Shown here in pieces: positions 36,703-49,186 of a stretch of 64,000 bases of DNA (position 1 is the stretch's first letter; each line of letters begins with the position of its first letter). The stretch comes from Membranipora membranacea (taxonomy: Eukaryota; Bryozoa; Gymnolaemata; Cheilostomatida; Membraniporidae). The DNA lies in NCBI GenBank assembly GCA_914767715.1, contig OU612071.1, positions 1,552,001 through 1,616,000 on the forward strand, in the 5' to 3' direction. A model generated the notes under the pieces. That model saw only the letters and a program-made list of their open reading frames with translations, had not been told where the DNA came from and made no database searches. The position numbers and the translations under genes are program-made.

Positions 36703-37209
36703 ATAAGCTGTCTTGTGAGAATATATTCTCGTGACAATGTGAAACTGTTGGGTGTGACATTCCATCGTCATCTGAAGTTTTCTGCGCATGTCTTAACGAT
36801 TATCGAAAAGTTTGGATCAAAATTTCACGCGATGTGCCAACTGCGGAAAGCAGGGGACAGTTATCGCCACATAACCTTCTTCTTCCATACCCGCGTATTG
36901 CCTCATATAACATACGCTGCACAATGCTGGTTTCCGCAACTAGGGACATTTGATGCAGAGAGACGCGAGAAATACCGATGCCCACCTCGAGCACACCGAA
37001 AATCGCCTTCAAGAAACCGGGTAGCCAGCCATCACCACCAGATTAAGAACTCTGTGTGAGAAATATGTAAGGTGTTTGCGAGCCAGTCCTAGTCATCCAC
37101 TATACAACCAATCAAACACTGGCCGGATATCTACACACAGCGGGCGCCATATTAAAGATAAATCCCGCACAGCTTTAAGATCGAAAAGCCTTTTCCAGCA
37201 GTTTCCTTA
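36703..37209 (+). mobile_element. LINE reverse transcriptase C-terminal fragment
   Basis: The plus-strand frame opens near 36703 with VKLLGVTFHRHLKFSAHV and continues KFHAMCQLRKAG, VLPHITYAAQCWFP. This is the thumb/C-terminal region of a non-LTR retrotransposon polymerase. A frame change near 37050 leads into RTLCEKYVRCLRASPSHPLY and an ending LRSKSLFQQFP with a TAG at 37207-37209, the expected C-terminus. The palm and endonuclease are absent, so it is 5' truncated. It is a different lineage from the LINE fragments at 1.0 kb and 51-63 kb. Confidence 0.75.
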
Positions 37210-37655
37210 GTTTTATTTGCAATTTTTTATTGTGTACCGGTACCTGACAGACTTCATTTTTTCTATTTACAATGAGTAATTTTGCGCTCATCCAAACAAT
37301 CTTTTTTCAGTACTGTGTCATTGTGAGCACTGTCTTATTTACCTTACTGTATTGACAGGCATTTCACATTCATTTTTATTCAGTATCAGTTATCATATAT
37401 GAGCACTACTAAAAAGTTATCCTGAACTTGTGTACAACCTGTAAAAAATTGATCTATATTATCTTCTTTTTTTTATTGGATGTTGATACAAATAAATGGT
37501 TGAATATAGAAATCATGCTTGTTCAGATTTTCAGCTCGTTGTCATGATTGAAGTATCCGTTTTAAGAAGCGAAATAAAAATGAATTTGCAGATTTGTCAG
37601 ATTTTAATTATTAACAGGTAATCATAGAACAGTGCTTACCAGACCTAACATTATG
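37210..37655. other. LINE 3' flank and intergenic DNA
   Basis: AT-rich sequence after the LINE stop codon. No poly-A tail or target duplication could be assigned. Nothing else is seen. Confidence 0.35.
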
Positions 37656-37897
37656 AGGGAGTAAGCCTCTCTGGGTATATCTTATATATATATATCTGGG
37701 AGTTAGCCTCTCTGAGTATATCTTATATAAATATATGGGATTTAGCCTCTCTGGGTATATCCTATATAAATATATGGGATTTAGCCTCTCTGGGTATATC
37801 TTATATAGATATCTGGGAGTTAGCCTCTCTGGGTATATCTTATATAAGTATACGGGATTTAGCCTCTCTGGGTATATCTTATATAGACATTTGTGTC
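37656..37897. repeat. 39-bp tandem repeat, six units
   Basis: AGCCTCTCTGGGTATATC recurs at 37664, 37705, 37744, 37783, 37822 and 37861, at exactly 39-bp spacing after the first interval (41). The unit is a multiple of three, so a frame stays open through four units (GFSLSGYILYKY repeats), but this is a consequence of the period and not evidence of a gene. It ends just 3' of the RING-LC8 gene. Confidence 0.9.
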
Positions 37898-37915
37898 AGG
37901 AAACAGTTAGTTATA

Positions 37916-39175
37916 TCACTCTTTAATCTTACATAGCTGAAAATAACAATCTCCTACTCTGAGATATATGTTAGTACCACCATAATAAGTACAATAAGTT
38001 TGACCTTTATCATTCAGATGTCTAACACTACAGCACCACTCTCCCTCCTCCTCAGCATCAAACTTCTCCTTTACATATTTAGCTCTCTGGAAGTAATTAT
38101 CACTTCTCTGTACAGCCTCAATAGCAGTAAGTACAGCCTTCTCTCTCAGACGATCTTCTCTCATCTGTGTGCCCTTCCAGCTGATCATACAGGGTCTGAG
38201 TTTATCATCTGATCCTCCTGAGGTGAGAGCTGCCTGTCCACCTGTAGACGTAGAGGAGAAAAGATTTACTTATCAGTATCAGAACACGTAAATAATTCAG
38301 CTAAATCTAAAAACCTAAGCAAATCTCTGCAAAGTAAAAATAAGGAGCATATCCTGCTCTTTATGGCCACTATTCTGGCCGCTTAGATCTGAATAATTGC
38401 ATTGGCGTGTTTCTCAATCACTATGGTTCGATGCTTAGTCCATTCCCGTTTCAAATGATGAATGCTAACGACTTCCATAATAAAAAGTCATTAAGAGAGA
38501 TCTTCCGCTTCTAGGATTTGTTTACTTTATGTCATTGTCATAGTAAGGAGGGTCAGAGGCAAAAGAAGAGCTCCCTGCTACCTAAAATCTTTTTCTAATT
38601 CAATTTTGCTGTTTTAAAAGGAGGAAGCAATTCTCAGGCTCCAGAATGAATTTAATCATATCTGAAAGTCAAACAATTTGAGCAGCAAACGCAAGGAAAG
38701 TATTTCTTTTCCTTTAGTGCTAGCTTGGAAGAACACAGAGGAGTTCCACATAAAGTAAGATATAAATGATTCTCCTACTAAAGTCAAATGAAGACATACA
38801 AATATCCAAATATCTGATCTGATCTTGTCGCCCCGGGATAATTGATAGATGCCATAATATTAGTTAACGTTAGAGTAACTATGACCTACCCTTATTAAGA
38901 TCGATCCCAGCGATATTAGGCAGGTCCATATTAGGCGTCAGGTTCCTGATATCACTCTTCTTTGGTACCGTCAGCTTGAAGCAGGCCTGACACGGCTGCT
39001 TACATTCCTCAGTCCACTCGATGTGCTGACCCTCCAGACATGTGATACAGAAGTGATGTCCGCATGACAGAGAGACTACCTTACCATGTACAGCACTACA
39101 CTTCCAGCATCTCATGAGAGCGACTGTGGTCACTCTCACCTGAGCCATTACTCAATCGTTGTTTTATGTTATCGG
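37916..39175 (-). CDS. RING finger / dynein light chain (LC8-like) fusion protein A
   Basis: Predicted 194-residue protein from two coding exons: 39175-38890 (start codon at 39148, preceded by a TTTTCTTTTGCAG acceptor, so a 5' untranslated exon lies upstream) and 38241-37916. The exon junction is in phase (G/GT). Residues 14-56 form a C3HC4 RING: C14, C17, C29, H31, C34, C37, C53, C56, as in CWKCSAVHGKVVSLSCGHHF and CQACF. RING fingers usually recruit E2 enzymes for ubiquitin transfer. Residues about 113-194 resemble LC8 dynein light chain: EKAVLTAIEAVQRSDNY, AKYVKEKFDAEEEGEWCCSV, then NIYLRVGDCYFQLCK in the place of LC8's terminal strands. The length of 82 compares with 89 for LC8. LC8 is a dimer that binds short linear motifs, so this could be a ubiquitin ligase with an LC8-type dimerisation or substrate module (inference). 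A close paralogue lies at 45298-46723. Confidence 0.75.
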
Positions 39176-39320
39176 CTGCAAAAGAAAAACCGGCACATTA
39201 TCATCATATACATCGTAAATGAGACGTGATGTCTAACTATGACTGTACTTGTTGGAATTCTTACTGAGTATTAAACACTAGCTAACTCTGTAAGATCACA
39301 GACTATCATCAAGTAAATGT

Positions 39321-39535
39321 TTACAAAATTCTCCTGTTCACTATGCTGTGCTTCTTATTGAAAACTCTGCTTATGGTTAGTCTATCATGATGGTAGAAAC
39401 AAAATTCTCTAACCTGAAATATCCCCAGTTTTATAATATGTCTATTCCTAATACGTGCTAAGTTGAAGCAATTGGCCACTAGATCAACACTACCATCACC
39501 AGATAAAAACCTCAAACCTCAGATATGAGCCTGTG
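39321..39535 (-). other. Possible 5' untranslated exon or upstream frame of RING-LC8 gene A
   Basis: A 64-codon minus-strand frame (MRFLSGDGSVDLVANCFNLA) upstream of the RING exon recurs in copy B at 46870-47067. One in-frame 3-bp difference separates them. It could be part of the untranslated leader, since the RING exon begins with a splice acceptor 27 nt before its ATG. It does not join in frame. The coding value of this frame is unproven. Confidence 0.25.
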
Positions 39536-42500
39536 ACAATTATCAGACTATTGCGTTAGTCAGATGTGATACAGGCGATGTCTGGAATCTGACAAATTTA
39601 GATCATAGTATAATAACTCACATCTGTCTGATACTGTATCAGATTATAGACCCTTATTTTTGGCTTTCTATCAAACTCGCTGCAATCTAGCAGAAACTAT
39701 ACAACACCAAATGCCCTTACTGTATGCATGCATAATCAAATCCTTATTTCATAGGGAGGGAGGGGGTCACTACTTTCCCCTTAGTCAAAAACAAAATTTT
39801 TGGTATACCTGAAGGCTGTCCCAAACATGGTGCCATATTGTGATGTTTGAACTATAAACGCCTTGTATATATATATACTTTTTTAATTGGCATCCAAAGT
39901 CATCCCATTCGAAATGTTTTGCACTCAGTGCCAGAAAACAATTTTTTTCAAAGCAAAAAAAGAGAAACAGAAGGGAAATAATATCATCAATGATGTTGGT
40001 CAAGTCGATAATATATGGTTGAAAAGTAAAGTTTTGAATGAACTGAACTTCTCTTTAGATCTCAAATGTAACGGTAAAGAATTGTATGTGGCAGAAACTT
40101 TGTATCTTAGATTGTCTGTATGATATAAAAGTAAATGTTTATCACGAAAATTGAACTTGGTAGTGTTTTTATATATACAGAAATTGTATTATTATTATGA
40201 GTTATACTGCTATTGTGTTTTAGTAAAATCATGTTAGGTATGAATCTTAACATCGTAACACATTTGCGTCATTAAACTCTGACCACCCGGAACATTACAT
40301 AGTGAGACCAAAGAAACTCTGCTAATTATGATCAGAAAGTCAAATCAATTTGTGTGGGTCTATTAATATAAAAGGCGAAGTTATTATTATAATATAGAGT
40401 TGATGTTGACACAGCCAGTTTTGGCTTTCTATCAATCTCGCTGCAAATGGCAGTCTAGCAGAAACTATACTCACTATTTCACAGGTAGGGGGGTTACTTT
40501 TTCCCCTCTGCCAAACACAGAAGTTTTTGCAACTCCTATAGCTGCCAATAAAAATCGAGCTTTAAAACAATCTTTGAAATATCCTCTAGATAAGATCTTC
40601 AGAATTTATTGATCCAAATGCATAGATCCTAATGTTTTGTTTTGTTTTAACGTCCTGAGATATTTGCCGCATTCAGATCAAATCAACCAAGCACTATATA
40701 AAGTGAGACCAGCAGAGACTCTGCTAACCCAAAATGAAAATTCTAACCATGGCTAGTGCAATTTTAAAAAATAACTCGGACTAATTTATGCAGGTCAAAC
40801 AGGTACATAAGACTACTTCATGATTATATAGAGGGCATAATATAATAATAATGATAATAATAATAATATACCAGCTTAAAAAGGTGATTACCAATTATTA
40901 AAATATTGTTTTGTAGCTCATTGTATTACATGTGTTGATACTGATTTAATTTCAGATACAATTCATATTGGTATTGATTACTCAATTGTTTAATCAGGTA
41001 TATTTTCCACTTCTCAATGCATTATAATATTAGGCTAAGAAATTTGAAGCAAATGACGTCAATTTTTACTTGAACTCTGATAGTGGCCATACATATCAAT
41101 TTTATCCTATGTGAGATCTTGCTTTGATGTATGGCATAAAATAAGGTGGCATCAGCGATTTGGAATAATTTGTCGTGTAATGGCAATCTATATATATACT
41201 TTTATTGTCAATATACAATAATCTTTAATGGGTTTCCTCGATGTTACTTGTACATAATTATGACAGTTAATGCGGGAGGTTATTTTTTCAAACACATTTG
41301 GATTTGTCGAGACACAGCCTTATAAATCTTGATCAAGCTACAATAGGATTTCAATAAATTGCTCTATCAGTTTTCTGAACCCTAATGGTTTCAGTGTTCA
41401 TTGATGTGTTACTTTAGCTTAGTAAAGTCCCAATAACTGCTCTAAGTACAGACTATACAGTAGCACATGACCTGATCGACTTTAATACTGTGCTTATATG
41501 TAGCCATAACAAATGCGATTTGTTAGCGATATTTCATTGTGGTGCATCGTTTTTCAATACAGTGAAACATCATTGTATACCGCTAAATACCTAGCAGTTT
41601 TATTTGAAGATAACATGTACATAGATGATTATATGTAGATATGTATTTGCAAACACCATCGCAAATTAAGATCTAACCAATCACGACAAGCAAGTGAATA
41701 TTTTTCCATTTCCATACCAACAATCTGAGCGAAATGCAGTAATTTATCAACAACAAAATGTGATAGTTGAATAATAAATCTTTGAAATTTCAACTGGTTC
41801 GACATAAATCAACGTCATAATGTCACAAACAAATAAGTTGCTCACTCTAGCCGCATTGTGTGTAAATGTTGCCCGGTTCAGATTGTTTGTAAAGCAATTG
41901 GTTTATTCCTGCTAGTAAAAATGTTGAGATAAGGCTTTAAATTGATATTGTGCGATAACTTTTCAAATTCTCCTGTAAAAACATTTACCCTTTTTCTGTG
42001 TCAATTTCATCTCCTGGTAGATCAAACAGGGAGCCATACATTGATCTCACGACAGGTTAAAAAACTGCTTTGCTTTTTTATAGTGAAATGTTTGTATTGT
42101 GTCCTATAAGTCCGAGCAAGGAGTTAAAGACTTTAACTCCTCGGTCTGAGCAATGTAAAATAATACTATGTCTCATTGAATAACGACGACCGACATTTAA
42201 ACACTGACAGAGCACTGCATTTACAAAAGATGCTACAGAATTACCTCCATTAGGATGAGGCGAAGAGAAAAATCATAATCCCTAATCTCTTAGTCAGACG
42301 GGATGGGGGGGGGGGGTTGTCATGCAAGGAAAGTTCATACTGAGATGATATTATCATAGCTCACCTGTTACTGTATCAGCTTACTGTCCGAAATCTGTTA
42401 TATTTAGTCTTGCTGTCAATCGGGCTGCAACCGAGTAGGTGTCAGGAACTCTGCAAAACCAACAATACACATTTAAACATATAGATAATCAAAGCTCCAA

Positions 42501-43240
42501 TCAAGATTATGGCACACCGCAAATTGCTAACCTATCGGCTTTCATGGGTTACAATTGTTAAGAGCTTTTTAAAAACTTACGAAATTATTCGGTGTCATAA
42601 CTAATTTTTAATTTCAGCAGATGCAGTGATACAATAAGTTAAACCCTCTTATCGCTCCACCACTGATATCCAATGCATGAATATTGGTACTGCTATGAAG
42701 AAAGGGAGCAGTGTCTAATGTTCACTAAGGGAGACAAATTCCAATACGTTATTTCCTGTATAAATAGCTAACTTTGGAATAGAAAAATCGAGGCAAATCC
42801 ACCCACTATAGTTCTGAATACCCTGGAGATAAATCCAAACCTGACAGCTTATTGCATCAAACAAGCCGATGACAATCATGATTATGTTTTGAGAAGGGCC
42901 ATACTCGACCAAAAGGAATGGCGCTAATTTAGATCATACCACTCACCTCCGACAGGTACTATGTCAGGTGTCTAACAAAAATGTTTATGCTTCTGGCTTT
43001 CCGTCAAAACGTGCCGCAACCAACAGGATTCAAAATATATACAGTAACGATTGCAATTTACACAAATCAAAACCTATTCTAGCCTATGGTCCACTCATCG
43101 TTTCACTTTCTAAAGAGGGTCAGATTACGATTCCCCCTTCTAAATGTTTTTGCTGCTCAATAAAACTTTGCTGTAAAACTATGTTAACATTGCTAACACT
43201 GTCTAAATTATTCTGAGATAAGATCTTCAGGTGCTTGGTC

Positions 43241-45290
43241 TAATTGTTTGCCTAATTGTTCAATAGGTTTTGTGAATAAAGTTAGTAAAAGACAAAGAAT
43301 TTGTTTGCAGTTACTTTTGGTTTAGGATAACTACGTGATGCCACCTAATCATAAAGCTCAGAAGTGTATGTTTGTAAAGTAATACAGGTATGAAATTCAT
43401 CCGGACTAAAAACCCTTCTGATTGCCACGATAAATTAAATAACAAATGCGCTGGCAGGTAAATAAATATAACTATTATCTAGTTGTGGGAATAATTTGTC
43501 TTGACATGATGTCATTATGTGGGGTTGATGCTCCAGCTTATTTTTTTAAACACAGATTTGTATTTGTTGTGCAACATGCATAATATAATAAGAATACCGG
43601 TCCATCATAACTATTTTAATTGATCAAGGTACAGTAGGATTTCAATAAAATGCTCTATCATTATTATAAACCGTATGGTATCAGACCTGATTGTACGGTT
43701 ACTTTACATTTTTGAATTACCAATAATTGCGCTAAATACAGACTATACAGTAGCTCATAACACAGTGCCATTTTAATAATGAGCTGAGTATAGGCCATCG
43801 CTACTTTTTCGCCTTGCATTATTAACACGGAAAGATGGCAAACCTATACATCTATAGCTACAGCTATAAGTAACATCACAGAGTAAGGATATTTCCTTAT
43901 CCTGCGGTAACAACTATAAAAGATAATCTGCCAATCATATCCCGCACCATATATCCCAGCCGATACAAGTTTTTGCAAATATTAAACCCTGATGCAACAT
44001 GACTTCAGTGGCCTGCACCACTTAAAGAATTGAAGCACCGTTGGTTATAGCAAGGCCTACCTGGGTCCTTGGTTTGGTTTGAGATCATATTCTCATATTG
44101 CTGACAACGACAATTCCTCGGCTCTAAGTGGCAGCGTCTGCATCTGTAAATTACTTGTATAAGTACTGCCTGGCAGCACAAACATTTCCAATTTAACCAA
44201 AACTAGGACTGCAGAGGGTCACAGACGTAGAGTAACACTGACAGATATTTTAAAGCCCCATGATGTTATCAGGCACACATTACTATTGTGTAGAGGTTGA
44301 TTATAAAACTATCATGAAACTGTTAAATTTTAATCGAGCGCTGGCCTGGAATAACTACTCCACTTGAGCAAGGGTTCAACAAATACTTTGAGTCCACTGC
44401 AAACTAAAAAAAAAACCTTGATGGCAAGCGGTTCAGGTTTCCATTATAGTTACACATAATTTTTTTCCCCTTGTAAAAAAAGGGGACAACTCTGTACCAA
44501 CCTAACACAATGAGTACGCTAATGCTGCCTAAATTAAAAAAGGCATTTTGCTATGCTAAATTCAGGTAACACTTTCCTCTCACCAACATCAAATTTGATG
44601 ACTATCACCTCAGCTTGCCAAGATTTAGTGCAAATTTCAGTATTAGTTGTCCCTACTAAAATAAACTATCTAGTTTCTGAATGACACTCGTCTCCATCAT
44701 GAAGGGTACGAGTGTCATCCAGTTTCGACTTGATAAAAGCTAGTAAAATGGGTCACATATACGGATAAGATACCTCTTTACTACAATGTAGATCTGCCTG
44801 GGGGGAGGGGTCTAAAAATTCCTCTCACAGATCAGTGATAGGTTTTTTAATTTTGGATTGGTATTTAAATACAAAACACATATCGATACCCTTCAGAGTA
44901 TCAGAGATCCGAATCGTTTTCTGAAATGGATAAGATAAATTGACATCCAGCACCTTTTTGCGGTAGTACAATAACAAATCTAACGAGCTTCAATAAAAAT
45001 ATCATATTATCGGACTACCCAGAAAGGACATACTATACAAGATGATTCAAATGGATATTATTCAGAGTGCAATTGTGAAGTTAAAAGATATTGAAACTCC
45101 GACATGCATATAAAACACAATATGCAAGATTAAAGGGATACAGTGATGAAAGTAAACGTCTAAAATATAATAGGAAAATTTGTGAAAATTTGATAAACCT
45201 AAAATGTAACAGCATGAATACCAGTGGAGTGATATGAGTAGAAATTACCCTATTAAGCTGACACAGTGTATAGATATCAGTTAGTCAGTT
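43241..45290. other. Spacer between duplicated RING-LC8 units, nothing recognised
   Basis: AT-rich, non-repetitive DNA with no conserved frames and no recognised mobile element. It contains short poly-A/T and G-rich runs only. Confidence 0.4.
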
Positions 45291-45297
45291 AGTTATA

Positions 45298-46723
45298 TCA
45301 GGGTTTACTCATCCATATAGTAAAATAACAATCTCCTACTCTGAGATATATGTAATTACCACCATATTGAGTGAAAGAAGCTCTGACTTTATCATTCTGA
45401 TGTTCAACATAACAGCTCCACTGTCCCTCCTCCTCAGCATCAAACTTCTCCTTCACATAATTAGCTCTCTTGAAGTAATCATCACTTATCTGTACAGCCT
45501 CAATAGCAGTAAGTACAGCCTTCTCTCTCAGACGATCTTCTGTCATCAGTGTGCCCTTCCAGATCTTACAGGGTCTGAGTTTATCATCTGATCCTCCTGA
45601 GGTGAGAGCTACCTGTCCACCTGTAGAAGATGAGGGGTAATTTATGCTTAACACATTCAAGGTAAATAATTCACCTGAAAAGCAGATGTTTATGAATCAT
45701 ATCTCTGGAAACTGAAATAAGGAACATATCCTGACCTGTCCACCTGTAGACGTAGAGGAGAAAAGATTTACTTATCAGTATCAGAACACGTAAATAATTC
45801 AGCGAAATCTAAAAACCTAAGTTGATCAAGCAAATCTCTGCAAAGTAAAAATAAGGAGCATATCCTGCTCTTTATGGCCACTATTCTGGCCGCTTAGATC
45901 TGAATAATTGCATTGGCGTGTTTCTCAATCACTATGGTTCGATGCTTAGACCATTCCCGTTTCGAATGATGAATGCTAGCGACTTCCATGATAAAAAAAC
46001 ATTAAGATAAATCTGCCGCTGCTAGGATTTATTTATGTTTATGTCATTGTCATAGTAAGGAGGCTCAGAGGCAAAAGAAGAGCTCCCTTCTACCTAAATT
46101 TTTTTTCTAATTCCATTTTGCTGTTTTAAATGGAGGAAGCAATTCCCCTGTATTTCAGGCTCCAAAATGAATTGAATCATATTTAAAAGTCAAACTAGTT
46201 ATGCAGCAAACGCAAGGAAAGTATTTTCTTTTCTTTCAGTGCTAGCTTGGAAGAACACAGAGGAGTTCCACATAAAATAAGAAATAAATTATTCTCCTAT
46301 TAGAGTGGAGAGAAGACACAAAAGTATTCAAATATCTGATCTGAACCATTTGATGCGATTATGGTCACCTGATACCGCCATGGGGTTAATTGATTAATGC
46401 CATAATATAAGTTAGCGTTAGAGTAACTATGACCTACCCTTATTAAGATCGATCCCAGCGATATTAGGCAGGTCCATATTAGGAGTCAGGTGCCTGATAT
46501 CACTCTTCTTCGGTACCGTTAGCTTGAAGCAGGCTTGACACGGCTGCTTACAGCCCTCAGTCCAGTCACTGTGCTGACCCTCCAGACATGTGATACAGAA
46601 GTTATGTCCACATGACAGAGAGACTACCTGACCATGTACAGCACTACACTCCCAGCATCTCATCAGATCGACTGTGGTCACTGTCACCTGAGCCATTACT
46701 CAATTTTTGTTTTATGTTATCGG
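45298..46723 (-). CDS. RING finger / dynein light chain (LC8-like) fusion protein B
   Basis: Paralogue of the gene at 37916-39175, with the same two-exon structure: 46723-46438 (ATG at 46696) and 45620-45298, with the same in-phase junction, for 193 residues. All eight RING ligands are kept (CWECSAVHGQVVSLSCGHNF, CQACF). About ten RING-exon residues differ from gene A, mostly outside the ligands. The LC8-like half keeps EKAVLTAIEAVQ, YVKEKFDAEEEGQW and YIYLRVGDCYF but differs in between (SCYVEHQNDKVRASFTQYGG) and at the C-terminus, with one codon fewer near RPCKIWKG. The pattern of frame-preserving differences suggests both copies are, or were, under protein-level selection. The intron contains a duplicated acceptor (see 45620-45760). 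Confidence 0.75.
45612..45760 (-). repeat. Tandem-duplicated exon 2 acceptor in RING-LC8 gene B
   Basis: The acceptor region CTACAG/GTGGACAGG occurs twice on the minus strand, at 45620 (used in the model) and about 45741. A segment of about 120 bp, each copy ending in an 'aaataagga(a/g)catatcctg' block, has been duplicated. Gene A has a single copy. The upstream acceptor sits next to sequence that matches gene A's intron better. Confidence 0.65.
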
Positions 46724-46869
46724 CTGCAAAAGAAAAACCGGCACATTATCATCATTTACATTGAAAATGAGACGTGATGCCGATACTATGTCTGTACTTG
46801 TTGTAACTCTTACTGAGTATTAAACACTAGCTAGCTCTGTAAGATCACTGACTATCATCAAGTAAATGT

Positions 46870-47085
46870 TTACAAAAATCTCCTGTTCACTGTACTGTGC
46901 TTCTTATTGAAAACTCTGCCTATGGTTAGTCTATCATGATGGTAGAAACGAAATTTTCTAACCTGAAATATCCCCAGTTTTATAACAATATGTCTACTCC
47001 TAAGACATGCTAAGTTGAAGCAATTGGCCACTAGATCGACACTACCATCCCCAGATAAAAACCTCAAACCTCAGATATGAGCTTG
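46870..47085 (-). other. Possible 5' untranslated exon or upstream frame of RING-LC8 gene B
   Basis: Counterpart of 39321-39535, with a frame starting MRFLSGDGSVDLVANCFNLA. The two copies differ by an in-frame codon and several substitutions. No proof of translation. Confidence 0.25.
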
Positions 47086-48284
47086 TGACAATTATCAGAC
47101 TATTGCGTTAGTCAGATGTGATACAGGCGATAAATGGAATCTGACAAATTGAGATCATAGTATAATAACTCACCTCTGTCTGATACTGTATCAGATTATA
47201 GACCCTTATTTTTGGCTTTCTATCAAACTCGCTGCAATCTAGCAGAAACTATACAACACCAAATGCCCTAACTGTATGCATGCATAATCAAATCCTTATT
47301 TCATAGGGAGGGAGGGGGTCACTACTTTTCCCTTAGTCAAAAACAAAATTTCTGGAGGCTGTTCCAAAACATGGTGCCATATTGTGATGTTTGAACTATA
47401 AACGCCTTGTGTTCCAGTATGTTTGGTGAATAAATATAAAGAACTTGTATTATTATTATGAGTTATACTGCTATTGTGTTTTAATAAAATCATGTTAGGT
47501 ATGAATCTTAACATCGTAACACATTTGCGTTATTAAACTCTGACCACCCGGAACGTTACATAGTGAGACCAGAGAAACTCTGCTAATTATGATCAGAAAG
47601 TCAAATCAATTTGTGTGGGTCTATTAATATAAAAGGCGAAGTTATTATTATAATATAGAGTTGATGTTGACACAGCCAGTGTTGGCTTTCTATCAATCTC
47701 GCTGCAAATGGCAGTCTAGCAGAAACTATACTCACTATTTCACAGGTAGGGGGGTTACTTTTTCCCCTCTGCCAAACACAAAAGTTTTTGCAACTCCTAT
47801 AGCTGCCAATAAAAATCGAGCTTTAGAACAATCTTTGAAATATCCTCTAGATAAGATCTTCAGAATTTATTGATCCAAATGCATAGATCCTAATGTTTTG
47901 TTTTGTTTTAACGTCCTGAGATATTTGCCGCATTCAGATCAAATCAACCAAGCACTATAAAAAGTGAGACCAGCAGAGACTCAGGCTCAGAGCTCACACT
48001 CAGGCCTAAAAAGGTTGATTACCAATTATTAAAATTCTGTTTTGTAGCTCATTGTATTACATGTGTTGATACTGATTTAATTTCAGATACAATTCATATT
48101 GGTATTGATTACTCTATTGTTTAATCAAGTATACTTTCCACTCCTCAATGCATTATAATATTAGGCTAAAAAATTTGAAGCAAATGACGTCGATTTTTAC
48201 TTGAACTCTGATAGTGGCCATACATAACAATGTTATCCTATGTGAGATTTTGGTTTGATGCATGGCATAAAATAATAAGGAGGC

Positions 48285-49110
48285 ATCCTTTCACATCAAT
48301 GCAAAATATGCACTGTACCCTATCATCAATATTTCAGGGTATTCAAAGCATCGTCAAACAAATAAGGTTATTGTTTTTGATTGGACCCTACTGTAACACT
48401 CTCACCCAGAATACTGAAAGACTTACAGTGGTTTGTTTGTTTGTCTAATTTTAAAACCCTTTGTCCTGAGATGTTTACAAAAAAATCTTTTACTGGATGA
48501 GTAAAATTGCTAAAAAGACTTGCGATCTTTGTGGCCTGTGTTCATTTTGCCATCAATCACGCCTGTTTGATACTGGCACGCCAGTCATCCTAGCCACGTC
48601 TTGTCGAAGGAGCCCTTACATACTGGTTTTCCACTGTTTGCACACCCCACATGCAGTAAAGGGATATTTCTTTGTCTATTGGATGCAAAGAATAGTAGGG
48701 CATGGTCAAATATCTGCACTCTATAACTCACTCTTCGCATTGAAGACTCAGTCTTTGACTTCATAATGGCTAGTTTTGACCAAAAATAATCAGGGTGAGT
48801 GAATGAGTTTGAGATAAAGTTCTAGAACATTTTTTATCAGCTATTCTTTTATGTTCATCCTGAGAATTTCCAGCTTGTATGATATCATAATCTCTATAAT
48901 TAACAACAGTGGCACAGCTTTTCCCCTTTGAACAACTTGATGCAACTTTCTGTCTCTGTTCATGAGCAGATTTATGATGGTTTGACTGTCTTTGTTTCTT
49001 CCAGAGTATACTGGAAAATTGAAGGTATATCTTCAAACTTCGAACGTCAAAGCTAGCATTATTCTTCGGGAAAGTTCCATCTAGCAAAGTTCAGGTATTG
49101 TCAGATAAAT
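48285..49110. other. Insertion specific to duplication copy B
   Basis: Sequence present between 'ggcatc' and 'acagcgat' here but absent from the matching point in copy A (about 41150). It has a plus-strand frame of 89 codons (48497-48766, with CDLCGLCSFCHQSRLF) and a minus-strand frame of 105 codons (49087-48770, SILWKKQRQSNHHKSAHEQR). Neither matches a family I know. No terminal repeats or target duplication were found, so it may instead be sequence lost from copy A. Confidence 0.3.
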
Positions 49111-49131
49111 GTCACAGCGATTGGGAAAAAT

Positions 49132-49186
49132 TTGTCGTGTAATGGCATTTTATATATAATATATATAAAATGCCATTACACGACAA
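49132..49186. repeat. Perfect 55-bp palindrome
   Basis: Arms of 26 bp, TTGTCGTGTAATGGCATTTT followed by ATATAT, with exact complement and a 3-bp centre. At the matching position in copy A (about 41171) only the left outer part is present (TTGTCGTGTAATGGCA), so the palindrome formed or was lost after duplication. Confidence 0.9.

Larger units (their letters stand above)
37916..43240. repeat. Segmental duplication, copy A
   Basis: Collinear with 45298-51215, with insertions and deletions. It contains RING-LC8 gene A. After the gene it matches copy B at 39176-39855, 40185-40700, 40880-41150 and 41155-43200. Pieces specific to this copy are about 39856-40184 and 40725-40880. The non-gene part (39176-43240) has no convincing host gene. 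Short frames at 40400-40612 and 42968-43216 recur in copy B but show no constraint or family match. Confidence 0.8.

Noticed and set aside
37735-37926. Small repetitive protein (GFSLSGYILYKY repeats)
   Set aside because: Open only because the tandem period is 39 bp. No start context, no splice sites, and AT-rich satellite-like composition.
42715-43216. Protein-like frames in the segmental duplication (42912-42715 minus, 42968-43216 plus)
   Set aside because: Copy B shows frame-breaking indels at the same places and no start codon or splice support.
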